Of a DNA stretch of 64,000 nt, positions 53,626 through 61,913 are shown piece after piece (within the stretch, counting starts at the first letter, position 1; each line of letters begins with the position of its first letter). The notes under the pieces are model-generated. The model ran no database searches, was not told the DNA's origin, and worked only from the letters and a program-made list of their open reading frames with translations. The position numbers were made by a program, and so were the translations under genes. The stretch is from Microbacterium kunmingense (GTDB lineage: Bacteria > Actinomycetota > Actinomycetes > Actinomycetales > Microbacteriaceae), in contig NZ_JAKNUS010000002.1 in assembly GCF_023155745.1 (NCBI RefSeq), positions 248,001-312,000 of the forward strand, written 5' to 3'.

Positions 53626-54291
53626 TCACTCGCTGTCGGAGGCCTCGTCGCCCGACGCCTCGCCGTCGCCCTGCTCGGACTCCTCGGCCTGCTCGGCGGC
53701 GACCTCGGCGTCGGCCTCGGCGATCTCCTCTTCGGCGATCAGGGTCGAGACCGGCACGGCGATCGCGACCACGAGCACATCGGCCTCGGTGACCAGCGAC
53801 GCACCGCGCGGGAGGGTGAGGTCACCGGCGGTGATGTGCGTGCCGTCCTCCAGACCCTCCACGTCGACCTCGATGGTCTCGGGGATGTGGGTGGCCTCGA
53901 CCTCGAGCGCGACCGTGGCCGAATCGAGGTTGGCGATCGTGCCCGCGAAGGGCTCACCGGTGATGACGACGGGGACGTCGACCTGGACCTTCTCACCCTT
54001 CTTCACCACGAGCAGGTCGATGTGCTCGATGATCTGGTGCACCGGGTCCTTCTGCACGTCCTTGACCAGAGCCAGCTGGGACGCACCGTCGACCGACAGG
54101 TCGAGGACGGCGTTCGCGCGACGGATCAGCAGCGCCGTCTGGTGGCCCGGCAGGGCGAGGTGGACCGGGTCGGTGCCGTGGCCGTAGAGGACGGCGGGGA
54201 TCTTGCCGGCAGCGCGGAGGCGGCGGGCGAAACCCTTGCCGAAGTTCTCGCGGCGCTCGGCCACGACTGTCGTGTCGGTCTCGGTGGGCAT
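53626..54291 (-). CDS. rplY: 50S ribosomal protein bL25/general stress protein Ctc
   Basis: The 221-residue protein has an N-terminal L25 5S rRNA-binding domain (about 1-95: RENFGKGFARRLRAAGKIPAVLYG) and a C-terminal TL5/CTC beta domain (about 96-185), then an acidic tail of about 35 residues rich in Glu/Ala/Asp. The tail is a usual actinobacterial trait. GAGGAG lies seven bases before the ATG, with a GAAA-capped hairpin just before it. It is cotranscribed with pth. Confidence 0.95.
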   Translation of the reverse strand: MPTETDTTVVAERRENFGKGFARRLRAAGKIPAVLYGHGTDPVHLALPGHQTALLIRRANAVLDLSVDGASQLALVKDVQKDPVHQIIEHIDLLVVKKGEKVQVDVPVVITGEPFAGTIANLDSATVALEVEATHIPETIEVDVEGLEDGTHITAGDLTLPRGASLVTEADVLVVAIAVPVSTLIAEEEIAEADAEVAAEQAEESEQGDGEASGDEASDSE

Positions 54292-54304
54292 GGTGTTCTC
54301 CTCG

Positions 54305-54318
54305 CAGGCTTTCGCCTG
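54305..54318 (-). promoter_or_regulatory. GAAA tetraloop hairpin in the rplY leader
   Basis: On the minus strand CAGGC-GAAA-GCCTG forms a five-base stem closed by a GNRA tetraloop, two bases upstream of the GAGGAG ribosome site. It could control rplY translation, as L25 is known to control its own mRNA in enterobacteria; that link is inference. Confidence 0.45.
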
Positions 54319-54339
54319 TCGTCTCGGCCTGGGCGGCCT

Positions 54340-54362
54340 GGGTCTGGGTCTGGGTCTGGGTC
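54340..54362. repeat. GGGTCT tandem repeat in the rplY upstream region
   Basis: Three perfect copies of GGGTCT and a fourth partial copy lie 50-70 bases upstream of rplY. The wider 233-base gap holds no other gene on the minus strand; on the plus strand it leads into the small membrane peptide. Confidence 0.6.
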
Positions 54363-54489
54363 GACTCGAACGCGAGCGCGTGAGGAAAACGAGCCTTCAC
54401 ACCCTCGTCGATCACGGATCCGCTCGTCTGCTCTCGCAGAAGGGGTCCCTCGCCGAAGTCCAGTGGGAGAGTCTACCAGCGACCGGCGA

Positions 54490-54495
54490 TAGCAT
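54490..54495 (+). promoter_or_regulatory. -10 hexamer TAGCAT of the 40-residue membrane peptide
   Basis: TAGCAT would start a transcript near 54502 with a leader of about 23 bases that holds the GGAGG ribosome site. Confidence 0.4.
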
Positions 54496-54524
54496 GGGGG
54501 CACGGCCATCCCGACGGAGGACAC

Positions 54525-54647
54525 ATGGAATACGGCTTTCTCTCGCACGTGCTCGTCTGGGTCGTCGGGGCGATCACGGCGGTCGGAGCGGTGGGCTTGG
54601 TCCTGGCCGTCTTCGCGATGGGCCGCACCGCGTACCGCAAGGACTGA
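54525..54647 (+). CDS. 40-residue single-span membrane peptide
   Basis: From ATG 54525 a frame of 40 codons gives MEYGFLSHVLVWVVGA, a continuous hydrophobic span (about 8-32) and a short basic tail GRTAYRKD, then TGA. GGAGG lies four bases before the ATG and a TAGCAT hexamer 30 bases upstream. All codons fit the local GC-rich usage. It is not a recognised family. It lies between rplY (divergent) and gnd (54 bases downstream). Confidence 0.65.
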   Translation: MEYGFLSHVLVWVVGAITAVGAVGLVLAVFAMGRTAYRKD

Positions 54648-54686
54648 CGCCCGTTCCGGCCGGGTCGGGCCGGTGGCGACCGACCC

Positions 54687-54692
54687 GATAAT
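54687..54692 (+). promoter_or_regulatory. -10 hexamer GATAAT of gnd
   Basis: GATAAT ends eight bases before GTG 54701. Confidence 0.45.
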
Positions 54693-54700
54693 CTGAAGCC

Positions 54701-56296
54701 GTGACCGATCCTTCCCACGCGCCGAAGATCTCCACCGACCGCGACGACCAGCCCGGGTCGACCGAGGAACATGAGGGCGCTCCGGCGCCGGAAGACGTTC
54801 CCCGCCCTCGCGCCGAGGCCGGGGTCGCCGCCCCGTCCGATGCCGCCGCGACGGCGAACATCGGCGTCGTGGGCCTGGCGGTGATGGGCTCGAACCTCGC
54901 CCGCAATCTCGCCAGCCGTGAGGGCAACACTGTGGCGGTGTTCAACCGGAGCCGCGAGAAGACCGACCACCTGCTGCAGGCCCACCCCGAGGCGGGATTC
55001 GTCCCCGCCTTCTCGTACGAGGACTTCGCCGCGGCCCTGTCCACTCCCCGTACCGCCATCATCATGGTCAAGGCCGGCCGCGGCACCGACGCGGTCATCG
55101 ACGAGCTCGTCCGCGTCTTCGAGCCCGGCGACATCATCGTCGACGGCGGCAACGCACTGTTCAGCGACACCATCCGCCGCGAGAAGGCCGTGCGCGAGAC
55201 CGGGATCAACTTCGTCGGCATGGGTGTCTCGGGCGGCGAGGAGGGCGCGCTGCTCGGCCCGTCCCTCATGCCCGGCGGCTCGGATGAGTCCTGGGTGACG
55301 CTCGGTCCGATCCTGCGCTCCATCGCGGCCGTCGCCGAGGGCGAACCCTGCGTGACGCACGTGGGACACGACGGTGCGGGTCACTTCGTGAAGATGATCC
55401 ACAACGGCATCGAGTACGCCGACATGCAGCTGATCGCCGAGGCGTACGACCTCATCCGTCGGGGCACCGGCAAGTCCCCCGCCGAGATCGCCGACGTCTT
55501 CGCCGAGTGGAACCGGGGCGAGCTGGAGTCGTACCTGATCGAGATCACCGCCGAGGTGCTCCGTCAGGTCGACGCCACGACCGACCGCCCGCTCGTGGAC
55601 GTGATCGTCGATCAGGCGGGCGCCAAGGGCACCGGCGCGTGGACCGTGCAGACCGCCCTCGACCTGGGCGTGCCGGTCTCGGGCATCGCCGAGGCGGTCT
55701 TCGCCCGGTCGCTGTCGTCGCACCCCGAGCAGCGAGCGGCCGCGGCCGGACTCCCCGGACCCGCGGGCGACGCGGTGGGCGCGGCGGTCACCGATCCCGA
55801 TGCATTCATCGAGCAGGTCCGACTCGCGCTGTACGCCTCGAAGATCGTCGCCTACTCGCAGGGTTTCGACGCCATCCGCGCCGGTGCCGCCCAGTACGGC
55901 TGGAAGATCGACCTCGGCGCGGTGTCGCGCATCTGGCGGGGTGGCTGCATCATCCGCGCCCAGTTCCTCAACCGCATCGCCGACGCCTACGCCGCGGCGG
56001 AGGATCTGCCGGTCCTGCTCTCTGCGCCCTACTTCGTCGAGGCGCTGGGCCGCGCGCAGGACGCGTGGCGGCACATCGTCGCGACGGCGGCGGAGGCGGG
56101 GATCCCCGCTCCCGCCTTCTCGTCGTCCCTGGCCTACTACGACGGGTTGCGCGCCGCGCGCCTGCCCGCAGCGCTCATCCAGGGTCAGCGAGACTTCTTC
56201 GGCGCCCACACCTACCGCCGCATCGACCGCGAGGGCACGTTCCACACGCTGTGGTCGGGGGATCGCTCCGAGGTCGCAGCCGAGGACACGCACTGA
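54701..56296 (+). CDS. gnd: 6-phosphogluconate dehydrogenase (NADP+, decarboxylating)
   Basis: The 531-residue protein has the NADP site IGVVGLAVMGSNLARNLA, IVDGGNALFSDT, GMGVSGGEEGALLGPSLMPGG, and the catalytic GHFVKMIHNGIEYADMQ. It makes ribulose-5-phosphate, CO2 and NADPH in the pentose phosphate pathway. About 48 residues at the N-terminus (Pro/Glu/Asp-rich, MTDPSHAPKISTDRDD onward) precede the fold and are absent from most homologues; no better internal start with a promoter is seen. The gene is leaderless by its promoter spacing. Confidence 0.95.
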   Translation: MTDPSHAPKISTDRDDQPGSTEEHEGAPAPEDVPRPRAEAGVAAPSDAAATANIGVVGLAVMGSNLARNLASREGNTVAVFNRSREKTDHLLQAHPEAGFVPAFSYEDFAAALSTPRTAIIMVKAGRGTDAVIDELVRVFEPGDIIVDGGNALFSDTIRREKAVRETGINFVGMGVSGGEEGALLGPSLMPGGSDESWVTLGPILRSIAAVAEGEPCVTHVGHDGAGHFVKMIHNGIEYADMQLIAEAYDLIRRGTGKSPAEIADVFAEWNRGELESYLIEITAEVLRQVDATTDRPLVDVIVDQAGAKGTGAWTVQTALDLGVPVSGIAEAVFARSLSSHPEQRAAAAGLPGPAGDAVGAAVTDPDAFIEQVRLALYASKIVAYSQGFDAIRAGAAQYGWKIDLGAVSRIWRGGCIIRAQFLNRIADAYAAAEDLPVLLSAPYFVEALGRAQDAWRHIVATAAEAGIPAPAFSSSLAYYDGLRAARLPAALIQGQRDFFGAHTYRRIDREGTFHTLWSGDRSEVAAEDTH

Positions 56297-56298
56297 TC

Positions 56299-56304
56299 TA
56301 GGGT
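56299..56304 (+). promoter_or_regulatory. -10 hexamer TAGGGT of the SDR gene
   Basis: TAGGGT ends six bases before ATG 56311; the CGGAGG between touches the ATG. Confidence 0.4.
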
Positions 56305-56310
56305 CGGAGG

Positions 56311-57303
56311 ATGACGCGACGCATCCTCTTCCTCGGCGGTACCGGAACGATCAGCGCGGCGTGCGTGCGCCGCGCGGTGGCGCGCGGGGACGAGGTCACC
56401 GTCGTCAACCGCGGCACCGGACGACGGCCGCTCCCGTCGGAGGTGCGCACGCTCACCGCCGATCTGCGCGACCCCGAGGCCGTGCGGGCGGCCGTGGGCG
56501 CAGCGGAGTTCGACGTCGTCCTGCAGTTCCTCGCCTTCACCCCCGAGCACGTCCAGACCGACCTGGACCTGTTCGAGGGACGCGTCGGGCAGTACGTGTT
56601 CGTCAGCTCGGCGTCGGCGTACCAGAAGCCGCCGGTGCGCCTTCCGGTGACCGAGTCCACGCCGCTGCGCAATCCCTTCTGGCAGTACTCGCGCGACAAG
56701 ATCGCCGGCGAAGACCTGCTCGTCGCCGCCTACCGCGAGCGCGGCTTCCCGATGACGATCGTGCGTCCGTCGCACACGTACGACGAGCAGCTCCTTCCGA
56801 CCCTGGGAGGCTGGACGGACATCGCGCGGATGCGGGAGGGTCGGCCCGTCATCGTCCACGGCGACGGGACGAGTCTGTGGACCATCACGCACAGCGACGA
56901 TGTCGCCGTCGCGATCACGGGCCTCGCGGGCCGTCCCGACGCAATCGGTGAGGCGTTCACCGTGACCGGCGACCACGCACCCAGCTGGAACCGGATCTAC
57001 GGCTGGCTGGCCGATGCGGCAGGTGTCCCCTCGCCCGACCTCGTCCACGTGGCATCCGAGACGATCGCCGCCTTCGCCCCCGACCTCGGCCCGACGCTCC
57101 TCGGCGACAAGGCGCACTCGATGGTCTTCGACAACGCCAAGGTGACCGCTCTGGTGCCGGAGTTCGAAACGACGATCACCTTCGACGAGGGCGCCCGACA
57201 GATCGTCGCCTTCTACGACGCCCATCCCGACCGTCGACAGGTCGACGCGGACCGCGATGCGCTGTTCGATCGCATCGCGGCCCACGCACGACAGGCGGGA
57301 TGA
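56311..57303 (+). CDS. NAD-dependent epimerase/dehydratase family protein (extended SDR)
   Basis: The 330-residue protein has the nucleotide site LFLGGTGTISAACVRRAV, DVVLQFLAF, FVSSASAYQKPPV and YSRDKIAGEDLL, where the usual Y-x3-K catalytic pair reads YSRDK. These mark the extended SDR/epimerase group that acts on nucleotide sugars or other NAD substrates. The substrate is unknown. It follows gnd by 14 bases but has its own promoter. Confidence 0.85.
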   Translation: MTRRILFLGGTGTISAACVRRAVARGDEVTVVNRGTGRRPLPSEVRTLTADLRDPEAVRAAVGAAEFDVVLQFLAFTPEHVQTDLDLFEGRVGQYVFVSSASAYQKPPVRLPVTESTPLRNPFWQYSRDKIAGEDLLVAAYRERGFPMTIVRPSHTYDEQLLPTLGGWTDIARMREGRPVIVHGDGTSLWTITHSDDVAVAITGLAGRPDAIGEAFTVTGDHAPSWNRIYGWLADAAGVPSPDLVHVASETIAAFAPDLGPTLLGDKAHSMVFDNAKVTALVPEFETTITFDEGARQIVAFYDAHPDRRQVDADRDALFDRIAAHARQAG

Positions 57304-57309
57304 GTGCCC

Positions 57310-57990
57310 TCACCGCGTGATGTCGCGGACCACTCCGTTCTCCAGGCGCAGCCGACGGCGGGCGCGCCCCGCGACCGCGGAATCGTGCGTGACCACGATG
57401 AGCGTGAGGCCCTCGTCGTTAAGTCGCTGGAGCACCCCGAGGATCTCGTCCCTCATGCTCTCGTCGAGGTTGCCGGTCGGTTCGTCGGCCAGCAGCACCC
57501 GCGGACGCTTGACGATGGCCCGCGCGATCGCGACGCGCTGCTGCTGACCCCCGGAGAGCTCCCCCGGCCGGTGGTCGGCGCGCTCCGCGAGGCCGACCCG
57601 GCCGAGCGCCTCGCTGACGCGCTCCCGTCTCTCGGGGGCCGCAAGGCGCAGCGGCTCGAGGGCCATGTCGACGTTCTCGCTCGCGGTGAGGGTCGGGATG
57701 AGGTTGAACCCCTGGAACACGAACCCGATCTCGTGCGCACGGATGCGACCGAGGCGGCGGTTGTCGGCAGTGGCGATGTCGAGCTCACCGAGGTGCACCG
57801 ACCCGGTGCTCGGACGGTCGAGGGCGCCGAGCAGCTGCAGGAGCGTCGACTTCCCCCCTCCCGTGGGCCCCTGGATCGTGATGAAGTTTCCGGCCTCGAT
57901 CTCCAGATCGACGCCGACGAGCGCAGACACTTCGCGTCCTTTCTGGGAATACGTGCGGGTGACGCCCTTCAGGCGGTAGAGCGGGGTCAT
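57310..57990 (-). CDS. ABC transporter ATP-binding protein (MacB/LolD type)
   Basis: The 226-residue ATPase has Walker A GPTGGGKST (41-49; most relatives have GPSGSGKS), Q loop FVFQGFNLIPTLTA, signature LSGGQQQR, Walker B VLLADEPTGNLDE and the switch His in VVTHD. It powers the FtsX-like permease encoded just upstream. AGGAGA lies before ATG 57990. It lies 80 bases downstream of the permease gene in the same operon. Confidence 0.94.
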   Translation of the reverse strand: MTPLYRLKGVTRTYSQKGREVSALVGVDLEIEAGNFITIQGPTGGGKSTLLQLLGALDRPSTGSVHLGELDIATADNRRLGRIRAHEIGFVFQGFNLIPTLTASENVDMALEPLRLAAPERRERVSEALGRVGLAERADHRPGELSGGQQQRVAIARAIVKRPRVLLADEPTGNLDESMRDEILGVLQRLNDEGLTLIVVTHDSAVAGRARRRLRLENGVVRDITR

Positions 57991-58070
57991 GACGGGTTCT
58001 CCTGTCTGGGGTGCCGGATGAGAGGGGGCGTGGGGTTGAGGGGGCGCAGCGGAATGCCGGTCGGCCACGG

Positions 58071-59543
58071 TCAGCCCACCGATCTCAGTGCCTCGGCCGG
58101 GCTCAGCCGGGCGGCTCGCCATCCGCCGAAGGCGCCGGCGAGGAGACCGCCGAGGATCGAGATGCCGACGGCAGCGAGGATCACCCAGAGCGTGACGGGA
58201 GCCTGGAGGACCACGTCTGCCGCGGCCGTCGTCATCGCTTCGCCGAAGCCCCCGCCGCCCGGTCCGCCCGGACCGACGCCACCCTCGGGGCCGGTCGGGG
58301 TCTGCGCGGTGGCCGTCGACGAGAGGGTCGGCGCGACGAGATTGATCACGAGGATGCCCGCCAGTCCGAGGGCGACTCCCACCGCTCCCCCGATGAGACC
58401 CTGGACCACCGACTCCCCGGCCACCTGACCGACGACGCGGCCGTTCGACCAGCCGATGGCCTTCAGCGTGCCGAACTCCCGCGTGCGCCGCGACACACCC
58501 GAGATCGTGAAGAGGACGGCGAGCACCAGCGCGACCGCGAGGACGATGAGCGACAGCCAGGTGCCGAGGTTGGTGATGAGGGATGAGGCGCTGGAGAGCG
58601 ACCCCGACACCGAGGCGGCGAGGTCGGACTGCGAACTCACGGTGGCATCGGGAAGCTCGTCCTGGATGGCCGTCTGAAGGGCGTCGATCGCATCGGACGA
58701 TTCGGCCTGGACGTAGACGGTCGAGACGACGTCGCCGGCGCCGGAGAGCTCCTGGGCGACATCGAGCGGGATGTAGACGTTCGCGGCGGTGTCGGCCTCA
58801 TCGGATGTGGATGCCACGATGCCGACGATCTCGAATTCGGTGCCACCAATCTCGATGGTGTCTCCGACGCCGAGCTCTTCACTCGTGGCGTAGGTCGCGT
58901 CGAGCACGGCGACCTCCTGCCCGGTGTCGTCGGCCATCAGCGCGCGTCCGTCCGCGACGTCGACGGCGGACATGGGTCCGATGCCCTCGGCGCCGGGTTC
59001 CAGTCCGAGCACGGTGAAGGAGTTCAGGTCGAAGGACCCGCCGCCGAATCCGCCGCCTCCGCCCCCGGACTGCTGGGGCGGCTGTCCCGGCATCGTCGTG
59101 TCGTCGCCGGTGCCGCTCGGCGGCTCGGGAAGCTCGCCGGAGAAGGTCACATTGGTCAGGCTCAGTGCGCCCACCGCGGAGGCGACGCCGTCGGTCGAGG
59201 TCACCGTGTCGATGACCGACGCGTCGAGGGTCGATCGGAAGGGCTCGGTCATCAGGCGCGACTGGTTCAACTGGGTGGTGCCGTCCTCGCCGGTCTCTCC
59301 GCCGTCCTCGTCGAAGTCGAACTGCGCCCCGCCCTGTCCGGGTTCGGCGGTGCCGCCGGTCACGGTGAGGTCGGTGCCGATTCCGTAGACCGATTCCAGG
59401 GCCTGGGCCTGGGCATCGCGGACACCGGCCGCCAGCGAGGTCACGATCATCACGAGGGCGATGGCCAGCGCGAGCCCGGCTGCCACGATGATCGTCTGCT
59501 TCTTTCGCCCGGCGAGCTCTCGCCGAAGGTACGTCCCGTACAT
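58071..59543 (-). CDS. ABC transporter permease (MacB/FtsX type)
   Basis: The 490-residue protein has one span near residues 17-40, a large outside domain (about 40-320) and three C-terminal spans around LGTWLSLIVLAVALVLAVLF, SRRTREFGTLKAIGWSNGRVVGQVAGESVVQGLIGG and ILGGLLAGAFGGWRAARLSPAEALRSV, the FtsX/MacB layout. The outside domain holds two low-complexity stretches, one acidic and one Gly-rich, and another Gly/Pro-rich stretch lies before the last span. The likely job is export of a lipid, peptide or drug. GAGAGGAG lies before ATG 59543. Confidence 0.9.
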   Translation of the reverse strand: MYGTYLRRELAGRKKQTIIVAAGLALAIALVMIVTSLAAGVRDAQAQALESVYGIGTDLTVTGGTAEPGQGGAQFDFDEDGGETGEDGTTQLNQSRLMTEPFRSTLDASVIDTVTSTDGVASAVGALSLTNVTFSGELPEPPSGTGDDTTMPGQPPQQSGGGGGGFGGGSFDLNSFTVLGLEPGAEGIGPMSAVDVADGRALMADDTGQEVAVLDATYATSEELGVGDTIEIGGTEFEIVGIVASTSDEADTAANVYIPLDVAQELSGAGDVVSTVYVQAESSDAIDALQTAIQDELPDATVSSQSDLAASVSGSLSSASSLITNLGTWLSLIVLAVALVLAVLFTISGVSRRTREFGTLKAIGWSNGRVVGQVAGESVVQGLIGGAVGVALGLAGILVINLVAPTLSSTATAQTPTGPEGGVGPGGPGGGGFGEAMTTAAADVVLQAPVTLWVILAAVGISILGGLLAGAFGGWRAARLSPAEALRSVG

Positions 59544-59633
59544 GGGTCTCCTCTCGCCGGGCTGCGGTACCGGCTGTCGAAGCGACGCTAGGGATGCGGC
59601 CAAAGAGCATCGTCAGGAGGGGTTATGCGATCC

Positions 59634-59685
59634 CTATGGACGGCTCTCAGCCGGCGCATAGCGGACACCATAGGAAATCCATAGC
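59634..59685. promoter_or_regulatory. Phased CATAG repeats between the ABC operon and the two-component genes
   Basis: CATAG occurs at 59658-59662, 59670-59674 and 59681-59685 in the same orientation, spaced 12 and 11 bases, about one helical turn. An inverted copy, CTATG, lies at 59635-59639. OmpR-type regulators bind such tandem direct repeats. The sites lie between the divergent permease and response regulator genes and are the best candidate operator of that regulator. Confidence 0.55.
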
Positions 59686-59706
59686 TGAGCCCGCACACTG
59701 GGGTGC

Positions 59707-60438
59707 ATGACGACCCTCGCACCCTCCGCACTCCGCCGCCCCGACGGGCAGGCGCTCCGCCTCCTCGTCGTGGACGACGAGCAGATGCTCACCGACCTGC
59801 TGTCGATGGCGCTGCGGATGGAGGGCTGGGAGGTGAAGACCGCAGCCTCGGGCTTCGAGGCGCTGCAGGCGGTGCGCGATTTCCGCCCGGACGCGATGGT
59901 GCTCGACATCATGATGCCCGACCTCGACGGGATGTCGGTGCTGCAGCGTCTGCGCGCCTCCGGCGATGACGTGCCGGTGCTCTTCCTCACCGCGAAGGAC
60001 GCCGTCTCCGACCGTGTCGCGGGCCTGACGGCCGGCGGGGACGACTACGTCACCAAGCCGTTCAGTCTCGAGGAGGTCGTCGCGAGGCTTCGTGGCCTCA
60101 TGCGCCGCGCGGGGACGGCCCAGACCGCCGAGGCCGAGCCCATCCTCCGCGTCGGCGACCTGTCGTTGAATGAGGACAGCCACGAGGTCCAGCGCGCCGG
60201 GGTGGAGATCGAGCTGACCGCGACGGAGTTCGAGCTGTTGCGCTTCCTCATGCGCAACCAGCGCCGCGTGGTGTCCAAGGCGCAGATCCTCGACCGGGTG
60301 TGGAACTACGACTTCGGCGGGCGCTCCAGCGTGGTCGAGCTCTACATCTCCTACCTCCGCAAGAAGATCGACCAGGGCCAGGAGCCCCTCATCCACACCG
60401 TGCGCGGCGTCGGGTACATGATCAAGGCGCCCCAGTGA
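59707..60438 (+). CDS. OmpR-family response regulator
   Basis: The 243-residue protein has an N-terminal extension of about 16 residues, a receiver domain with acidic pocket VVDDEQ, phospho-acceptor Asp67 (VLDIMMPDLDG) and Lys117 (YVTKPFS), and a winged-helix domain ending VVELYISYLRKKIDQ and RGVGYMIK. It is close in pattern to the TrcR group. Its last four bases overlap the kinase start (GTGA). Likely target: the divergent ABC transporter. Confidence 0.95.
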   Translation: MTTLAPSALRRPDGQALRLLVVDDEQMLTDLLSMALRMEGWEVKTAASGFEALQAVRDFRPDAMVLDIMMPDLDGMSVLQRLRASGDDVPVLFLTAKDAVSDRVAGLTAGGDDYVTKPFSLEEVVARLRGLMRRAGTAQTAEAEPILRVGDLSLNEDSHEVQRAGVEIELTATEFELLRFLMRNQRRVVSKAQILDRVWNYDFGGRSSVVELYISYLRKKIDQGQEPLIHTVRGVGYMIKAPQ

Positions 60439-61913
60439 GGCGAGCCCGCCACCCCTGGACGCTCCAGCGACGACTGATCGTCACGATCGCCGCGATCGTC
60501 TCGCTCATCCTCATCCTGGTGGGGGTCGCCACCTCCGCGATCCTCGGATCGGTGCTGGAGCGGAGCCTGGACAGTCAGGTGGAGGCGACGGCGAACCGGG
60601 CGGCGACCTGGATCCGGCCGCTGATCGGCAGCGGCGCCACCGCCGCCGACATCCTGGGGGAACAGGCGCCGCAGCCGGGCTTCCTGCTCGTGATGGGCGA
60701 CCCCGTGACCGGGGAGACCACCGCGGCGGCCACCGACGACCGCGGACGCGTGGTCGAACTCAGCGACGCGCAGATCACCGAGCTGGTCGAGCGGCTCGAC
60801 ACGGCGGGTCCGGCGGTGACGGCGCTGGATGGGGTCGGCACCTATCGGCTGGCGAACGTCCCCGCCTCCCCGGCCATCGTCGTGGTGGGGATTTCCCGCA
60901 CCGCCGTGGCGACCACCATCGGTGAGATGCTCCTGACGATCGCGCTGCTGACCCTGGGCGGACTGCTCCTGCTGGCAGTCGCCACGGCGTGGACGGTGCG
61001 CGCGGGGCTTGCTCCGCTGCGCTCCGTCGCCGAGACCGCCCGCCGGGTGGCGGCGCTTCCGCTCGATCAGGGCGAGGTCTCGATCAGGGACCGCGTTCCC
61101 GACGACGAGGCCGATCCGCGGACCGAGATCGGCCAGGTCGGGCAGGCCCTGAACACCCTTCTGGACCACGTGTCGACCTCGCTGACCGCACGGCAGCGGA
61201 ACGAGGAGCGGATGCGCTCGTTCGTCGCCGACGCGAGCCACGAGCTGCGCACGCCTCTGGCGTCGATCCGCGGCTACTCGGAGCTGTCGCTGCGCGCTCT
61301 GGAGCGCGGCCACGACGGCGGAGCCCTCGACACCGCCGAGGCGTCGCTCGAGCGTATCCAAAGCCAGTCGCTGCGGATGACCTCGCTGGTGGAGGACCTG
61401 CTCCTGCTCGCCCGGCTCGACGAGGGTCAGGAGCTGGTGTACGGCGCGGTGGATCTGTCGCAGCTGGCCGTCGAGGCCCTCGGCGACGCCCAGGCGGCGG
61501 GGCCTGATCACCACTGGGTGGCCGAGGTGGGCGAAGATCCCGTCGTCGTCGCCGGCGATGCGCGGCGCCTCCACCAGGTCATGGCCAATCTCCTGGGCAA
61601 CGCGCGGATCCACACCCCGGCCGGCACCACCGTCCGTGTCTCGGTCGAGCGCGAGGGGTCGGACGCGGTGGTCCGGGTTCGCGACGACGGCCCCGGCATC
61701 GACCCGGCGATCGCCGACGAGCTCTTCGAGCGGTTCTCCCGCGCCGACCGATCGCGGGCGCGCAACACCGGCGGCACCGGACTCGGTCTCTCGATCGCCC
61801 GCGCGATCGTGGTGGCCCACACCGGCACCCTCACCGTCACGAGCACGCCCGGGGACACGACGTTCGAGATGCGTCTGCCGGCTCGCCCGGAGGATCCCGC
61901 CGCGGATCAGTAG
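60435..61913 (+). CDS. Sensor histidine kinase
   Basis: The 492-residue protein has spans at about 12-35 and 158-183 around an outside sensor, HAMP (about 183-250), phospho-acceptor His269 in ASHELRTPLAS, N box NLLGNARIHTP, DDGPGIDP and GGTGLGLSIA. The partner regulator is directly upstream. The last seven bases overlap the end of the converging membrane reductase gene. Confidence 0.94.
   Translation: MRRARHPWTLQRRLIVTIAAIVSLILILVGVATSAILGSVLERSLDSQVEATANRAATWIRPLIGSGATAADILGEQAPQPGFLLVMGDPVTGETTAAATDDRGRVVELSDAQITELVERLDTAGPAVTALDGVGTYRLANVPASPAIVVVGISRTAVATTIGEMLLTIALLTLGGLLLLAVATAWTVRAGLAPLRSVAETARRVAALPLDQGEVSIRDRVPDDEADPRTEIGQVGQALNTLLDHVSTSLTARQRNEERMRSFVADASHELRTPLASIRGYSELSLRALERGHDGGALDTAEASLERIQSQSLRMTSLVEDLLLLARLDEGQELVYGAVDLSQLAVEALGDAQAAGPDHHWVAEVGEDPVVVAGDARRLHQVMANLLGNARIHTPAGTTVRVSVEREGSDAVVRVRDDGPGIDPAIADELFERFSRADRSRARNTGGTGLGLSIARAIVVAHTGTLTVTSTPGDTTFEMRLPARPEDPAADQ

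Noticed and set aside
54292..54415. Frame upstream of rplY reading a QTQTQTQ stretch
   Set aside because: The Gln-Thr run is only the GGGTCT repeat translated; the frame enters rplY out of phase and has no homologue-like features.
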